From Rhynchopus euleeides (lineage: Eukaryota; Euglenozoa; Diplonemea; Diplonemida; Diplonemidae): a DNA stretch of 64,000 nt. A program made the translations under genes and the position numbers. The notes beneath the pieces are model-generated. The model was not told where the DNA came from and made no database searches. It was given only the letters and a program-made list of their open reading frames with translations. Location: the NCBI GenBank assembly GCA_963210315.1, contig OY723256.1, forward strand, positions 2,232,001 through 2,296,000, in the 5' to 3' direction. Below are positions 1 to 10,900 of this stretch, piece after piece (the stretch's first letter is position 1; every line of letters begins with the position of its first letter).

Positions 1-2638
1 CGCAATTGGGCTGAAACACGAACAGTCGCGCAAGGACCGTGACAAGCACGTGACGGTGAACCTCGACCGTGTTCGCGAGGGTGCAGAGAACAACTTCAGG
101 ACGATGGACGAGTCTGGCCGTGACCTGGGTGCGTACAACTACGCGTCGATGATGCACTACTCGAGCAGCGGGTTCACGACGGGTGGGAACACGATCGACG
201 CACCGCAGCGCATTGGGCAGCGTACCCATCTCACGAAGGGCGATGCTGAAGGTGTGCAGTTCCTGTACAGCTACTGTCAGTCAGAGCTGGATGCACCGCT
301 GTGCATTGCATCTGTGGCCGACGACGTGACGCACATCATCCCCTACACGGCAACGTGGAACGTGGACTTCAATATGAACTACCTGGCTGAGACGGCTGCA
401 GTGTCGTACGAGGAGACGACGGCGCCTGCCGGTGCGGTGACCTACAAGTACGCTGCAGGGACGGTGCTGGGGAACCTGACGTACACCAACGTGACCTTCA
501 CCCCGACGATTGCAGAGGCAGGGAAGACCTTCGTGCTTGGTGCAACCTTCACTGGTGCCAACGGTGAGGCCACGTCGTGCTCGGTGCAGGTCGCCGTGTC
601 CGACTCCGAGCACGTGTGCTTCGGGATTGGGAGCAAGAACGCCACCGTGTGCAGCGGGCGCGGTCGCTGCGTGCAGTCCTTCCCTTCCCTGTGTGAGTGC
701 AACGAAGGGTACGGTGGTGTGGACTGCAGCGGTCTGGCCTCGTGTGGCAAGAACGAGCACTTTGGGTTCAACGAGTCACGCGAATTGGGGTACTTGATAC
801 TGAGCGACGGGCTACTTGTGAAGCTCGACACGCAGATGTCTGCTGTCGGCGACTCCAGTCTACGTGTCGGTGAGGAAGGGGATGCGACACGGACCTACAT
901 GTACCACCGCCCGAATATGAGCCCCAACAAGGTGACATTCTTCATGTCTGCGATGCAAATCAACAACATGCCGCTCTTCGACATGCGCTTCAACCGGTCG
1001 AAGTGTGTGGAGGTTGCCATGACCCCATCGAACAGGTGGCTGATCCAGGACTTCCTGACTGATGCAACCTTTGCACGCAACCACTTCTACTTCGTGGACA
1101 TCCGGATGGACTGGGTGGCTGACACTGTCTCTGTCCTGATCGACGGGGAGACGGTGGCGCGTGACCTTGCCATCAACCCGACGTGCAGCGGGCAGGAGAT
1201 CGACACGCTCGTGTTCTTCGGGAACGGGTGGATCGATGAGCTGTCGCTGTGGTGCACGCACTACGTGCTGATGTCGGGGTCGCTTGTGGGTGACGTGGAC
1301 GAGGCGGTGGTGCGTGACGGCGGTGCAACCCTGACGCTGTCTCTGGTGGGGACGTCGGACACGTGGGTCAACACTGACGAGACGAAGCGCGCCATCATCA
1401 AGGCACTTGTGTCGGACGCGCCTGTGTCGCAGGGGTGGAACGCGCTGATCGGGCAGGCGGTGGACGAGAGCCTTGTGACCATCACGGACAAGCAGGTTGT
1501 GGTCGGGCCGCTGCGTGCCGCACCCACGTACAAGTCTGCGGGTGACGAGCTGGTGAACGTGGTGCTTTCGTCGGGGATGTTCACGAGCGGGCAGGTGCCT
1601 GACCAGGATGCACGCGAGCTGTTCTTCCGCGTGCGCGGGTCGTGCCACATGCCGGAGCTGTTCTCGTTCAACACTGCGGTGGACATGCTGAACGGGACGA
1701 CCCTGAGCGCCATTGCAGCGGCTGGTGCCGGTGCGCTCGAGCTGGAGACGACGGAGCCTGTGGTGCTGCTCGGGGGCACGGCACGCCCCACCTTCGTGCG
1801 CTGGTTTGTGTCCGTGGAGGATGCGGACGCACAGGCGCTGGTGAGGTTTGTGTCGCCGTCGGGGACGTCGATGGAGGTGATGTTTGCTGCCGGGTACGAC
1901 GCGATGCAGTACCGGGCGAGCGCGGATCACACGTGGTCTGTGGTGCAGGGGACTGCCGGGACGTCGGGGTACCACGCCGTGGACGTGGAGTTCGACTGGG
2001 CTGCGCGCCGCTACACGCTGCTGCTGGACGGGTCGACTGTGGGGTCTGGGGCGCTCGACGTCGGGATGTTGTCGGTGGCGAGCACGGAGCTGCAGGCGCA
2101 GACGCTGCCCGTGCGCTTCGACGAGATGACGTTCGGGTGCGGCAACCGCCCGCCCGTCTTCTTCGTGGACGTGTGCCCCGTGCCCGGGCAGGTCGGGGTG
2201 ACGATGGAGGTGCACGAGGGGTCGCAGCCCCTGAGCAAGGAGGACAAGGTGGCCATTGTGCCGGCCGGTTCGACGGACTGCGCGGACGCGGAGTGGCAGT
2301 GCCGCGTGCTGGGGGCGTGCTCCCCGACTGCCGGGTGGCTGTCGGAGCAGGCGGGCAAGGTGCACTGGATGACGGGGCCGCTGGGCAGGCTGCAGCCGGA
2401 GGGCGAGTACAAGGTGTGCTACTACACGGCGGCGAAGGGGCGCTACGAGCTTCTGGAGTCGACGCTGAAGACGTGCGCCACAGAGCTGTGCCCCTGGAAG
2501 AAGTACATGCGCAACCGTGGGCAGGGCAAGGGCCACAGCAAGTGTTCCATGCCTGTGGGCCCGCACGCCAAGCTGCACAGGAAGCGCCGCCCCTGCAACC
2601 GCAACATGAAGGACCAGTGCCCCCACTGCAGCCTGTAG
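1..2638 (+). CDS. Astacin-family (M12A) secreted metalloprotease, paralogue A, 5' end outside window
   Basis: A zinc endopeptidase of the astacin family. The reading frame is already open at the left edge (codons from base 2: A-I-G-L-K-H-E-Q-S-R-K-D-R-D), so the window begins inside the zinc motif, and the signal peptide and HExxH half lie to the left. The Met-turn S-M-M-H-Y lies near bases 146-160. An EGF-like Cys-rich module follows (about 617-750), then a LamG/concanavalin-like segment (about 750-1250, with FYFVDIRMDW), a linker, a second LamG-like segment (about 1640-2140) and a Cys-rich C-terminal module with DKVAIVP and YKVCYY motifs and a basic tail, ending in TAG. From about 1230 to the stop it is nearly identical to paralogue B, but the first LamG-like segment is clearly different, so the gene is mosaic. 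The GTG at base 50 is not a likely start. Whether the GGGCA element sits just upstream cannot be seen. The astacin assignment is firm; the LamG assignment is by pattern only. Confidence 0.85.
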   Translation, partial: AIGLKHEQSRKDRDKHVTVNLDRVREGAENNFRTMDESGRDLGAYNYASMMHYSSSGFTTGGNTIDAPQRIGQRTHLTKGDAEGVQFLYSYCQSELDAPLCIASVADDVTHIIPYTATWNVDFNMNYLAETAAVSYEETTAPAGAVTYKYAAGTVLGNLTYTNVTFTPTIAEAGKTFVLGATFTGANGEATSCSVQVAVSDSEHVCFGIGSKNATVCSGRGRCVQSFPSLCECNEGYGGVDCSGLASCGKNEHFGFNESRELGYLILSDGLLVKLDTQMSAVGDSSLRVGEEGDATRTYMYHRPNMSPNKVTFFMSAMQINNMPLFDMRFNRSKCVEVAMTPSNRWLIQDFLTDATFARNHFYFVDIRMDWVADTVSVLIDGETVARDLAINPTCSGQEIDTLVFFGNGWIDELSLWCTHYVLMSGSLVGDVDEAVVRDGGATLTLSLVGTSDTWVNTDETKRAIIKALVSDAPVSQGWNALIGQAVDESLVTITDKQVVVGPLRAAPTYKSAGDELVNVVLSSGMFTSGQVPDQDARELFFRVRGSCHMPELFSFNTAVDMLNGTTLSAIAAAGAGALELETTEPVVLLGGTARPTFVRWFVSVEDADAQALVRFVSPSGTSMEVMFAAGYDAMQYRASADHTWSVVQGTAGTSGYHAVDVEFDWAARRYTLLLDGSTVGSGALDVGMLSVASTELQAQTLPVRFDEMTFGCGNRPPVFFVDVCPVPGQVGVTMEVHEGSQPLSKEDKVAIVPAGSTDCADAEWQCRVLGACSPTAGWLSEQAGKVHWMTGPLGRLQPEGEYKVCYYTAAKGRYELLESTLKTCATELCPWKKYMRNRGQGKGHSKCSMPVGPHAKLHRKRRPCNRNMKDQCPHCSL

Positions 2639-3021
2639 TGCCGAGCCCCACACCCACACCCCACCCAGCACCAGCGTGCACTCTGCACTCTGCGTCCCCT
2701 GCTGCCCCTCACCTCCACCCTCCGCCCTGCCTCCTCCTGATCATGTGTTCCTCTTTCTCCTGTGTGTGGTTTCCGAACTTCACCGTTTCTCTTCCCTCTT
2801 CCCGCTTCCCTTTTTTACATTTCCAATCATTTGACCCCAGACTCGCAAACACCAAACAGCTCAACAGAACACTCTGTCTTTTGCACACCCCAATGTGGGT
2901 GGGATGGTTTCACGCTTTGCTCATGCCCCTCGTGCTTCTCACTCACGACACCAAACATCAGCAGGTGTGTGAGTGTGGCTACATCACAGTGATGTCTCGC
3001 GGAAGCAGAGTCGCAGAGGAA
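2639..3021. other. Gene-free 3' flank of astacin A
   Basis: Pyrimidine-rich spacer. The first ~60 bases after the stop match the corresponding bases after paralogue B, so the duplication unit extends past the stop codon. No gene or clear polyadenylation signal was recognised. Confidence 0.5.
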
Positions 3022-3530
3022 AAGCACAAGACCATCCTTTTGCACCTTATTTTTGCTAGTTACGAGCGACGAAGCGTAGCGAAGTCGCGAAGTAACGAAG
3101 GAAATCGTACGACTGAAGCTTTTGGATGAGCACTTACCTGCCCTTTCACAGGGCCTCAGCACAGCCTTGAGACAGCAAGTGTGCGCTCAACAAAAAGTAG
3201 TCCGGAGCTGTTCTCCCACAGTTGCTGGATCGGGTGTCTCTATTTAAGCGAAAGGAGTACGATTTTGATCCAGCACAACGCATCAAGCACAAGACCATCC
3301 TTCTGCATTTTATTTTTTACTAGTTACGAGCGACGAAGCGTAGCGAAGTCGCGAAGTAGCGAAGGAAATCGTACGACTGAAGCTTTGGATTAGCACCTCA
3401 TGCCACTTCACAGGGCCTCAACACAGCCTTGAGACAGCAAGTGTGCGCTCAACAAAAAGTAGTCCGGAACTGTTCTCCCACAGTTGCTGGACAGGGTGTC
3501 TATAATAAAGCGAAAGGAGTACGATTTTCG
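3022..3530 (+). repeat. Tandem duplication of a ~263 bp dispersed repeat
   Basis: Two direct copies begin at 3022 and 3285 with AAGCACAAGACCATCC. Each contains a GCGACGAAGCG/AGTCGCGAAG block, GGAAATCGTACGACTGAAGC, and a block around CTGTTCTCCCACAGTTGCTGGA, and ends near AAAGGAGTACGATTT. A partial relative lies at about 20145-20290. Inverted relatives sit inside the two CCGTAAACGG elements (about 45665-45850 and 46690-46870), so this is a dispersed family. Confidence 0.75.
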
Positions 3531-3778
3531 CTGGCATTCTGTGTGCCAACGCCAGAGCTGGCTGTCATTTGGCTGTGCGCAACGTTGCCCTCACACGGGC
3601 CTCCCTCAGTGCACCACCAAACAGCCTTTTGCACCTTCACCTGCAGCGGGTGCTCCCTGCCACCTCTGCTGTGCAGCGCCTGTTCTTTATTATTGAATTT
3701 GATCCCACGTCAGTCAGATATTCTTTCGGAACCCTGGATGGCAGAGTCGGGCCATCACACCTCAATCTGACTTTTTTT

Positions 3779-4917
3779 AAACCCTGTGCCTGGAATTTTG
3801 TCCAAAAAATATCACGTTTTCGCACAAGGCAAAAAATGGTCAAAAAACCCGAAAATCGGGTTCGTAGGGTATAGGTCCCCTGTCTGAAAATGCAAAATAT
3901 GGCCCCGCAGGTGCCCCCAGAGTGATTTAAAATTGGAAAATCGACATTTTCCACCTACGGGAAATCCCCCAAAATAGGGGGTCCCCAGCCACGATCCCCA
4001 AAAAAATGTCCCGCGCGCCTCTAAGGCACTCTGGATTTTTATTATGTCATCCAGATGCCACATCTGGTTCCAGGAACACCGGTTTTTGGCCTCAGGAAGT
4101 CGAAAAATATGTGTGGAAATTTTTATTCCTGACCAGGATCCCCTAAAAGGCCGATTTCCCCTGTTTACACATGGGGGATTTCATGCAACGCCCGCTCGTG
4201 TGCTGGGTGTGGTATCCGCGACGTGGACGCGGTCGCCCTCTTCCTCCCAGAAGCCACTGATCTTCCTCATCCAACTTCACCTCCGGATGTACGCGGCACG
4301 TGCTTGGGTTGTCCTGTCGCAGTGCAGCAGAAGTTCCCCTGTGCACTGCTGCCCAAGCCATTTCGGCTGCACGGAATATGCCACGCAGAGTAACCTGGTA
4401 TCGCGTGACCAGCTCGTGAGGCTTGGTGCCCCGAATCGAATCGATAGGCTGCGAGGTGCATTGCCTCGGTCAGTTGATGTCCTTGCGTGTGCATTTTTGT
4501 GCCCAACAGTCCCTTGGGTACCTGCAGCGCAGGTGCCTGCACTGGACCAGGACTCCTGATTTACCTCTGGCACTTGTTGATCGGAACGGATGCGGCGACA
4601 TTCCACGGTGCCCATGGATAGCCATGCCGGCACGAAAGTACGTTCACGACGGTTGATTACCATTGCTGCACTCTGTCAGAACCCGAAGCGTCTCAGCACA
4701 CCTGAACGCCCACCAGGCCCAGCAGGGGGTGAAACCAAAGGGTCCCCCCTGGGGTTTTTTGACCCAAAATTTTCGAATTCGACATGTCCCCGGGATTTCC
4801 ACTATGTCGCAGATTTCGACCATTGGGTCAAGAAAACCTAAAAATCTAGGGGGGAGGTGCTGAAGGATTGCACTGAAAATTTTATCTAACTCGGTCAAAA
4901 TTCCAGGCACAGGGTTT
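3779..4917. mobile_element. ~1.14 kb element with 22 bp terminal inverted repeats, non-autonomous
   Basis: The left end AAACCCTGTGCCTGGAATTT (3779 on) is matched as a reverse complement at 4896-4917. The interior has stretches of distinctly A/T-rich composition but no transposase-like frame. A target duplication cannot be called because both flanks are T-rich. It is probably a MITE-like DNA transposon; the superfamily is unknown. Confidence 0.65.
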
Positions 4918-7829
4918 TATCATTTTTGTGCATGTGCAACCTTTTTCTGACGCCAGAACCCCATTCTCTGCGTGTCTGGCGGACATCACCTGGCATGTCT
5001 TCTCGCTGCCTTCGCCACTGCTGCAGACAATAGCCACGCGTACCTGCACTTCCTTCTTCTCCTGAATCACCCAGGCCATGTCGGTTCCCCCATTTGTGGA
5101 CCCGCCATTGCCTTTATCGCCTCCTCCTCTTCAGTTCCTCTTTACATCCCCTCTTCTATTGTGCTCGGATGGCCTGGCCTTCGCTCTGTGCCCCTGTGTG
5201 CCGAACTGCGTCACTTTGCCTCCGGTGTTCTGAGGCACACACACGCAGCTCGCCCCTTTGTTCTCCCCCTCGCCCCCACCATGCCTTCTGAAGCACCCTC
5301 TCTCCCCCGCCACGTTTGAACGATTTCGTTTTAATTCCACCCGCCCCTTCCCTCCCCACGCTCAACCCCGACTGCTTTCTGTCCATTCGGTTTTATATTC
5401 TTTGGAGTTTTGCTCAGAACGCCGGAAACTGTGCCGGTGCAAAAGCCTTTGCATGATCACCACCACCACCACGCGCATTAGGCGCATGGGGGGGAAGGGG
5501 GGTGGAGTTGTGCGGAGGTGTTCTTGCGATCGGCAAGCATCCCCCCCACCCCCCCTTTTTTTTGCAACCTTCGGGCGCCTCTCCATCTCGGGAGATTTTG
5601 CACCGCACAGTTTCTGATGGTTCGTCCCAGACAAAACTGGAGACACGCTTTCTGTGTTTCTGGATCTTGCGACCCCCCGCCGCCCCCTCCCCCCCAACTC
5701 ACAACTTTATCAGACATGTCGAGTGGTGTACGTCAGCAGTGGGGGGTCCGCATTTCCGACAAGCACGTGCTGGGGTGGATAGCTGAGGTTTCGGGTCCTC
5801 CGGCAAAGGACAGGGATTTGTGGCGTTTGTGTTCGGCGTTGTTCCACAGGATGATTTTCTCACCACAACGACAGCAGGGTATCCCTGCTGAGTGTAAACT
5901 AATGCAACCGGGTGAATCACAAGAGAGAAGGGTCGAACAACGGCAGTTGATGTTCTTCGAATGCAGGCCACCCCGAACACAGGATAGCGAACCAGCGCTT
6001 TTTGGGCGACAAAGACGACCTATCCACCGAAAGGCTGCGGGAGTTGCGTTTGTTTTGCCCGGCTTTGGCGCACAAAGCTACACGCCCCGTCTTTTTCTGA
6101 GAATTCCTGAAACCCCGGCGAGGACACGCCCTCCTTGGGCTGTTGCCTCGCTTTGCTGCCACCCGAGGACCCCTCCCCCAGCAGTGCACAGATGGTTTTT
6201 CGACAGTTTTGTTTTGTCCGAACTCCAACCAAGAAAATCTCTAAAAAAAAAAGTATGCGGGAAAAGGAGAGAAGCGCTTTCGGCGTGCCTATTGAGATTT
6301 ATCGCCGTCTTCATCCCGAACCCCCTCACCCCACCCAACGATTGCCGAATGGGGGACACTCCCCAGCTGCCAAACAACGGAGACACACTCCTTGCCTGGC
6401 AACCCTTGTGTACCACTGCCTTGTTGTCTCATGCGTCAGGGCTGTGGTCGCCGATACGAAGAGAAAATCAATATGCAGATCATTAGGCGAGAACACGGGA
6501 GCGTTCTGGTGCCCTGCCGCTGCAAAAGGCAAAAAGTAACCCCCCCCCCCCCCCCCCGTTGTGTTCCATGCCCCTTCTTCCCCTTCTCCTTCTCACCCCC
6601 CCCGTTTCCTCCCGAACGAACATGGCGACCCAGGTAGCCATGCAACAGTCAATGTGATCTCCATCGTCTCCCCCCGTTGCCAGACGCAGACCACTTCGTT
6701 ATGAACATATGGGAGAACACATGCCCACGAGCGGACACAACAGGATTTTTCCAGCTCAAACACCTCCCTCCCGTCCGCCGTGGCTGCCTTGTGGTTCTCG
6801 TTATGGATTGATGGTTCGGTTTGGTGGAGCCAAGCTAGGGTGGCTGTTCGAGATGCCTGCTTTATTATGATGCATCTTATACGGAGCACCACACCCTCAC
6901 ACTCGCATCATCGTTGTGCCACACTGCGACGAAACATCGAAACGTTCGAAGGGTGGGATTGGCGGTTGAAGGGGTTATCGTGTCTTCCGGGCCATTCCCC
7001 GAACCCGAACCCGGCACGACGCAAGCCTTCATACCGCCTTCAAACCACCAGGACACGCTCTTCTAATCAGGAGGGTGGTGGTCAAATCTAGATATTTTTC
7101 CTGGGAGTTTTTCTTGAGAGTGCACTGTGCCCCGGGGTGTTCTGCGTTCGAAGAACACAAAACTGTCGTTGCTACCTTCTCTCTTGAGATTCACTCGGTT
7201 GCATTAGTGTTGGTCTCCCACCCCCCACTTTCAGGGTTTGTTGAAGCGGGGTGGCACACCCTGCCCCCACGTTTCGTGGGGGCGGGGTGTGCCGCACCCG
7301 AAGCACTGCCCTGCTGCCACCTGCCATGCCTGTCGGAGAGGAGGGGGTTGCGACCCACAGCAGTTAGGGGGCGGGCGTTCCGTCCCACTTCAACCTGCCC
7401 CATCCAATCCCCACCAACCGCAGCTCCCCGAGCCTCCCACCGACCTTCTGCCCTGTGTGCAACAATCCTCAATGCGGTTTCGGGTGCGTCGAACGCCCCC
7501 GGCAAGCAACGCGGTTTGATGGAGCCATGCATTATGCTTTGGCGCCTGCCTGTATTGCTGTCAACGGGTTAAAAAGTGAAGACGTAGCCCTGCCATTTCC
7601 TACTCCCCCGCCCCAAGGCGTCATCCGAAAGAACAGACGTCGAAAAAAGTCAACGATAAAAAATGAGGGCAAAATACAGCAGAGGCCGCGCAGCGGCAGA
7701 GAGGGGTGGCCACTCCTGAAGAGAGCGGGAGGGGCCTCGTCAGACACAGGTGTCATCGATTCAAGAATGACAGCTGGGCTGAGTCAGGAGGGCGAGGCGA
7801 AGCGAGTGAACAGCAAGAGAGGGGGTCCC
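4918..7829. other. Gene-free spacer before astacin B
   Basis: Low-complexity spacer with C-runs (for example 6541-6557). The long frames here (for example 5518-6486) are proline- and serine-rich in a way expected from C-rich DNA and lack the codon bias of the real genes. The segment about 6555-6830 is duplicated upstream of astacin C. Confidence 0.5.
6555..6830 (+). repeat. Segmental repeat upstream of astacin B (copy 1)
   Basis: Shares GTTGTGTTCCATGCCC, ATGGCGACCCAGGT, CATGCCCACGAGCGGACA and CTCCCGTCCGCCGTGGCT with about 13475-13865. The second half is also found at about 18435-18540. It appears to be part of the unit duplicated with the astacin genes. Confidence 0.7.
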
Positions 7830-7946
7830 CAGACAGATGACCCCGTTGGTGTTGTTGTTGTTTTGCGGCAGGCAGTGGGATGCGGTGCCACACGCCACCA
7901 CCACAGGTTGAGCAGCGTATCAGAGTTGAGAGGCAAGGGGTGCACC
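7830..7946 (+). promoter_or_regulatory. Conserved 5' flank of astacin B with a possible splice acceptor
   Basis: About 117 bases directly before the ATG are roughly 94% identical to 14530-14646 before astacin C, although sequence further upstream is unrelated or rearranged. A T-rich tract ends in GCGGCAG at 7865-7871, and a second AG follows the CCACCACCACAG motif near 7905. Either could be a 3' splice or trans-splice acceptor. No TATA-like element is evident. Confidence 0.4.
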
Positions 7947-10900
7947 ATGCGTCGGGCCAGGGTGGCAGTGCTGCTAGCATGTGCAGTGGCGTCGGCTGCT
8001 GTTGAGGCGGAGGACCGCACGGGGGAGGTGCTGACGGCAGCACAGCCGTCGGAGCTGGATGATCTCTTCCCGCTGGGCCACATCCGGTACTTTGTGGTGA
8101 CGAACCTCAGCCACTCGAAGGACACGCCCCCGCTGGATGGGGACGACCAGCGCATTGCCGGGGCCATCGTGGAGTGGGAGTCGACGACGTGCTTGCGCTT
8201 CGAGAGGTGCGAGTCGGAGGAGGAGTGTGAGCTGCCGTTCCTGCGCTTCATTTCACACGCGTCGTCGTGCTCGTCGTACGTCGGTGCTCGCTTGCGGTAC
8301 CCCAACCGCATCAAGGTGGCAGACTGGTGCGGCACCCTGAACGTGGCACACGAGATCGGGCACGCCATCGGACTCTTGGGGGTTAAAGCCGCCTGACGCC
8401 TGCACGTGGCGCCCCTGCTAATCCCCTCGCATTGCACTGCGCGGGGGGTGAACAGAGTCAGCGGTGGGGTGGCTACCTCGGTGCTGAAATGTCTTTTACA
8501 TGGAGCCGAAATAGCCGGGGTGGTGACCTGGCCTATGAAGGGGGAACCCTGAGCCCAAAGAACCGAGATCCCAAGACCTCCACTGGGGGCCGGGCGCGCC
8601 CTCGTCCTGTCATCCGCAGCGACTGCCCTCCACGGAGCCGTGACGAAGATCCATCCGAGCTCGATGAGCTGGGTTTGACCCCCGCCGATGCGTGTCTGAG
8701 TCCGACTTTACAGGACAACCAGTGTAATCCAACCGTACTGGGGGGATTGGTCCAGTAAGTCACGGTGCGTGATGAGGACTCGCAATTGTGGGGGACAGGA
8801 CGAAGTCCGAAAGGGATGGAAAAACGTAGGAGTGCACTACCCAAAGTGTCTTCCCAAAGGGTAAAAACTAGCCAATTGCCCTCACTCCGCGTGGGACTTC
8901 CGGATACTCACCATGAGCCACCGGGTCTCCCCACACTTAGGGGGATGGCACCCCAGGTTGCTAACCAGCGGCAGGTTTTTCCAGAGACGCTACGGCGTCT
9001 CTTTTCCTCACCGCAGACAACCGTGTGTGGGAATCGTGACAGGCACTGCTTGGGTTCAGTGTTTGTTCACGCGTGGCGCAGGGACCGGTGGTCGTCACCA
9101 CCGCCGCTGACCACGTAACAACCGACTCAGGGCACGCCATCGGACTCGCACACGAACAGTCGCGCAAGGACCGTGACAAGCACGTGACGGTGAACCTGGG
9201 CCGTGTTCGCGAGGGTGCAGAGAACAACTTCAGGACGATGGACGAGTCTGGCCGTGACCTGGGTGCGTACAACTACGCGTCGATGATGCACTACTCGAAG
9301 AGCGGGTTCACGACGGGTGGGAACACGATCGACGCACCCCAGCACATCGGTCAGCGGACGCACCTCAGCAAAGGAGACACGGATGGTGTGCAGTTCCTGT
9401 ACAGCTACTGCCAGTCCGAGCTGGATGCACCGCTGTGCATTGCATCTGTGGCCGACGACGTGACGCACATCATCCCCTACACGGCAACGTGGAACGTGGA
9501 CTTCAACATGAACTACCTGGCTGAGACGGCTGCAGTGTCGTACGAGGAGACGACGGCACCTGACGACACAGTGGATTACAAGTATCCTGCAGGGACGGTG
9601 CTGGGGAACCTGACGTACACCAACGTGACCTTCACCCCGACGATTGCAGAGGCAGGGAAGACCTTCGTGCTTGGTGCAACCTTCACTGGTGCCAACGGTG
9701 AGGCCACGTCGTGCTCGGTGCAGGTCGCCGTGTCCGACTCCGAGCACGTGTGCTTCGGGATCGGGAGCAAGAACGCCACCGTGTGCAGCGGGCGTGGTCG
9801 TTGCGTGCAGTCCTTCCCTTCCCTGTGTGAGTGCAACGAAGGGTACGGTGGTGTGGACTGCAGCGGTCTGGCCTCGTGTGCCACGAATGATTTCTTCGGG
9901 TTCGATAACCCCGAGGACATGGGATACTTGATACTGAGCGACGACCTGCATGTGGGGGTCGACACGACCATGTCTGCTGTGGGTGATGCCAGCTTGCGTG
10001 TGGGTACACAGGGTGGTGCTTCTGGGGAGTACATGCTGTACGACCCACTGACGCCGTCGAACCCCAGCAAGGCGACGCTGTACATGGCTGCGATGGAGAA
10101 CGACAACCTGCCTTCGTTCTACCTGCGGTACGGCAGCAAGCAGTGCGTGGCACTGCACATGTACCGCACGGGTGAGTGGGTGGTCGGCTCGGAGCGCACG
10201 GGGGTGCGTTACGAGCGTGAGCGCTTCTACTTCGTCGACGTGAGGATGGACTGGGCGTCCCACACGGCCACAGTTCTGGCCGACGGTGTGGTGGTCGCAC
10301 GTGACGCCCCCATGCACCCCGACTGTGTCGGGAAGCCGCTGACGCGTGTGCGCTTCTCGGGCAAGGGCTGGATCGACGAGCTGTCGCTGTGGTGCACGCA
10401 CTACGTGCTGATGTCGGGGTCGCTTGTGGGTGACGTGGACGAGGCGGTGGTGCGTGACGGCGGTGCAACCCTGACGCTGTCTCTGGTGGGGACGTCGGAC
10501 ACGTGGGTCAACACTGAGGAGACGAAGCGCGCCATCATCAAGGCACTTGTGTCGGACGCGCCTGTGTCGCAGGGGTGGAACGCGCTGATCGGGCAGGCGG
10601 TGGACGAGAGCCTTGTGACCATCACGGACAAGCAGGTTGTGGTCGGGCCGCTGCGTGCCGCACCCACGTACAAGTCTGCGGGTGACGAGCTGGTGAATGT
10701 GGTGCTTTCGTCGGGGATGTTCACGAGCGGGCAGGTGTCTGACCAGGATGCACGCGAGCTGTTCTTCCGCGTGCGCGGGTCGTGCCACATGCCGGAGCTG
10801 TTCTCGTTCAACACTGCGGTGGACATGCTGAACGGGACGACCCTGAGCACCATTGCAGCGGCCGGTGCCGGTGCACTCGAGCTGGAGACGACGGAGCCTG

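Noticed and set aside
1642-3129. 495-codon plus-strand frame overlapping the end of astacin A
   Set aside because: Out-of-frame shadow of the protease gene, rich in Gly, Arg and Ala, extending by chance into the spacer.
5518-6486. 322-codon frame upstream of astacin B
   Set aside because: Low complexity, no domain, and overlaps a duplicated non-coding repeat.
9073-9129. In-frame extension of astacin B exon 2 into the element, beginning at a GTG
   Set aside because: It is element sequence that happens to be open. Initiation there would give a protease without signal peptide or HExxH, and the C copy has a stop (TAA at 15814-15816) at the equivalent place.
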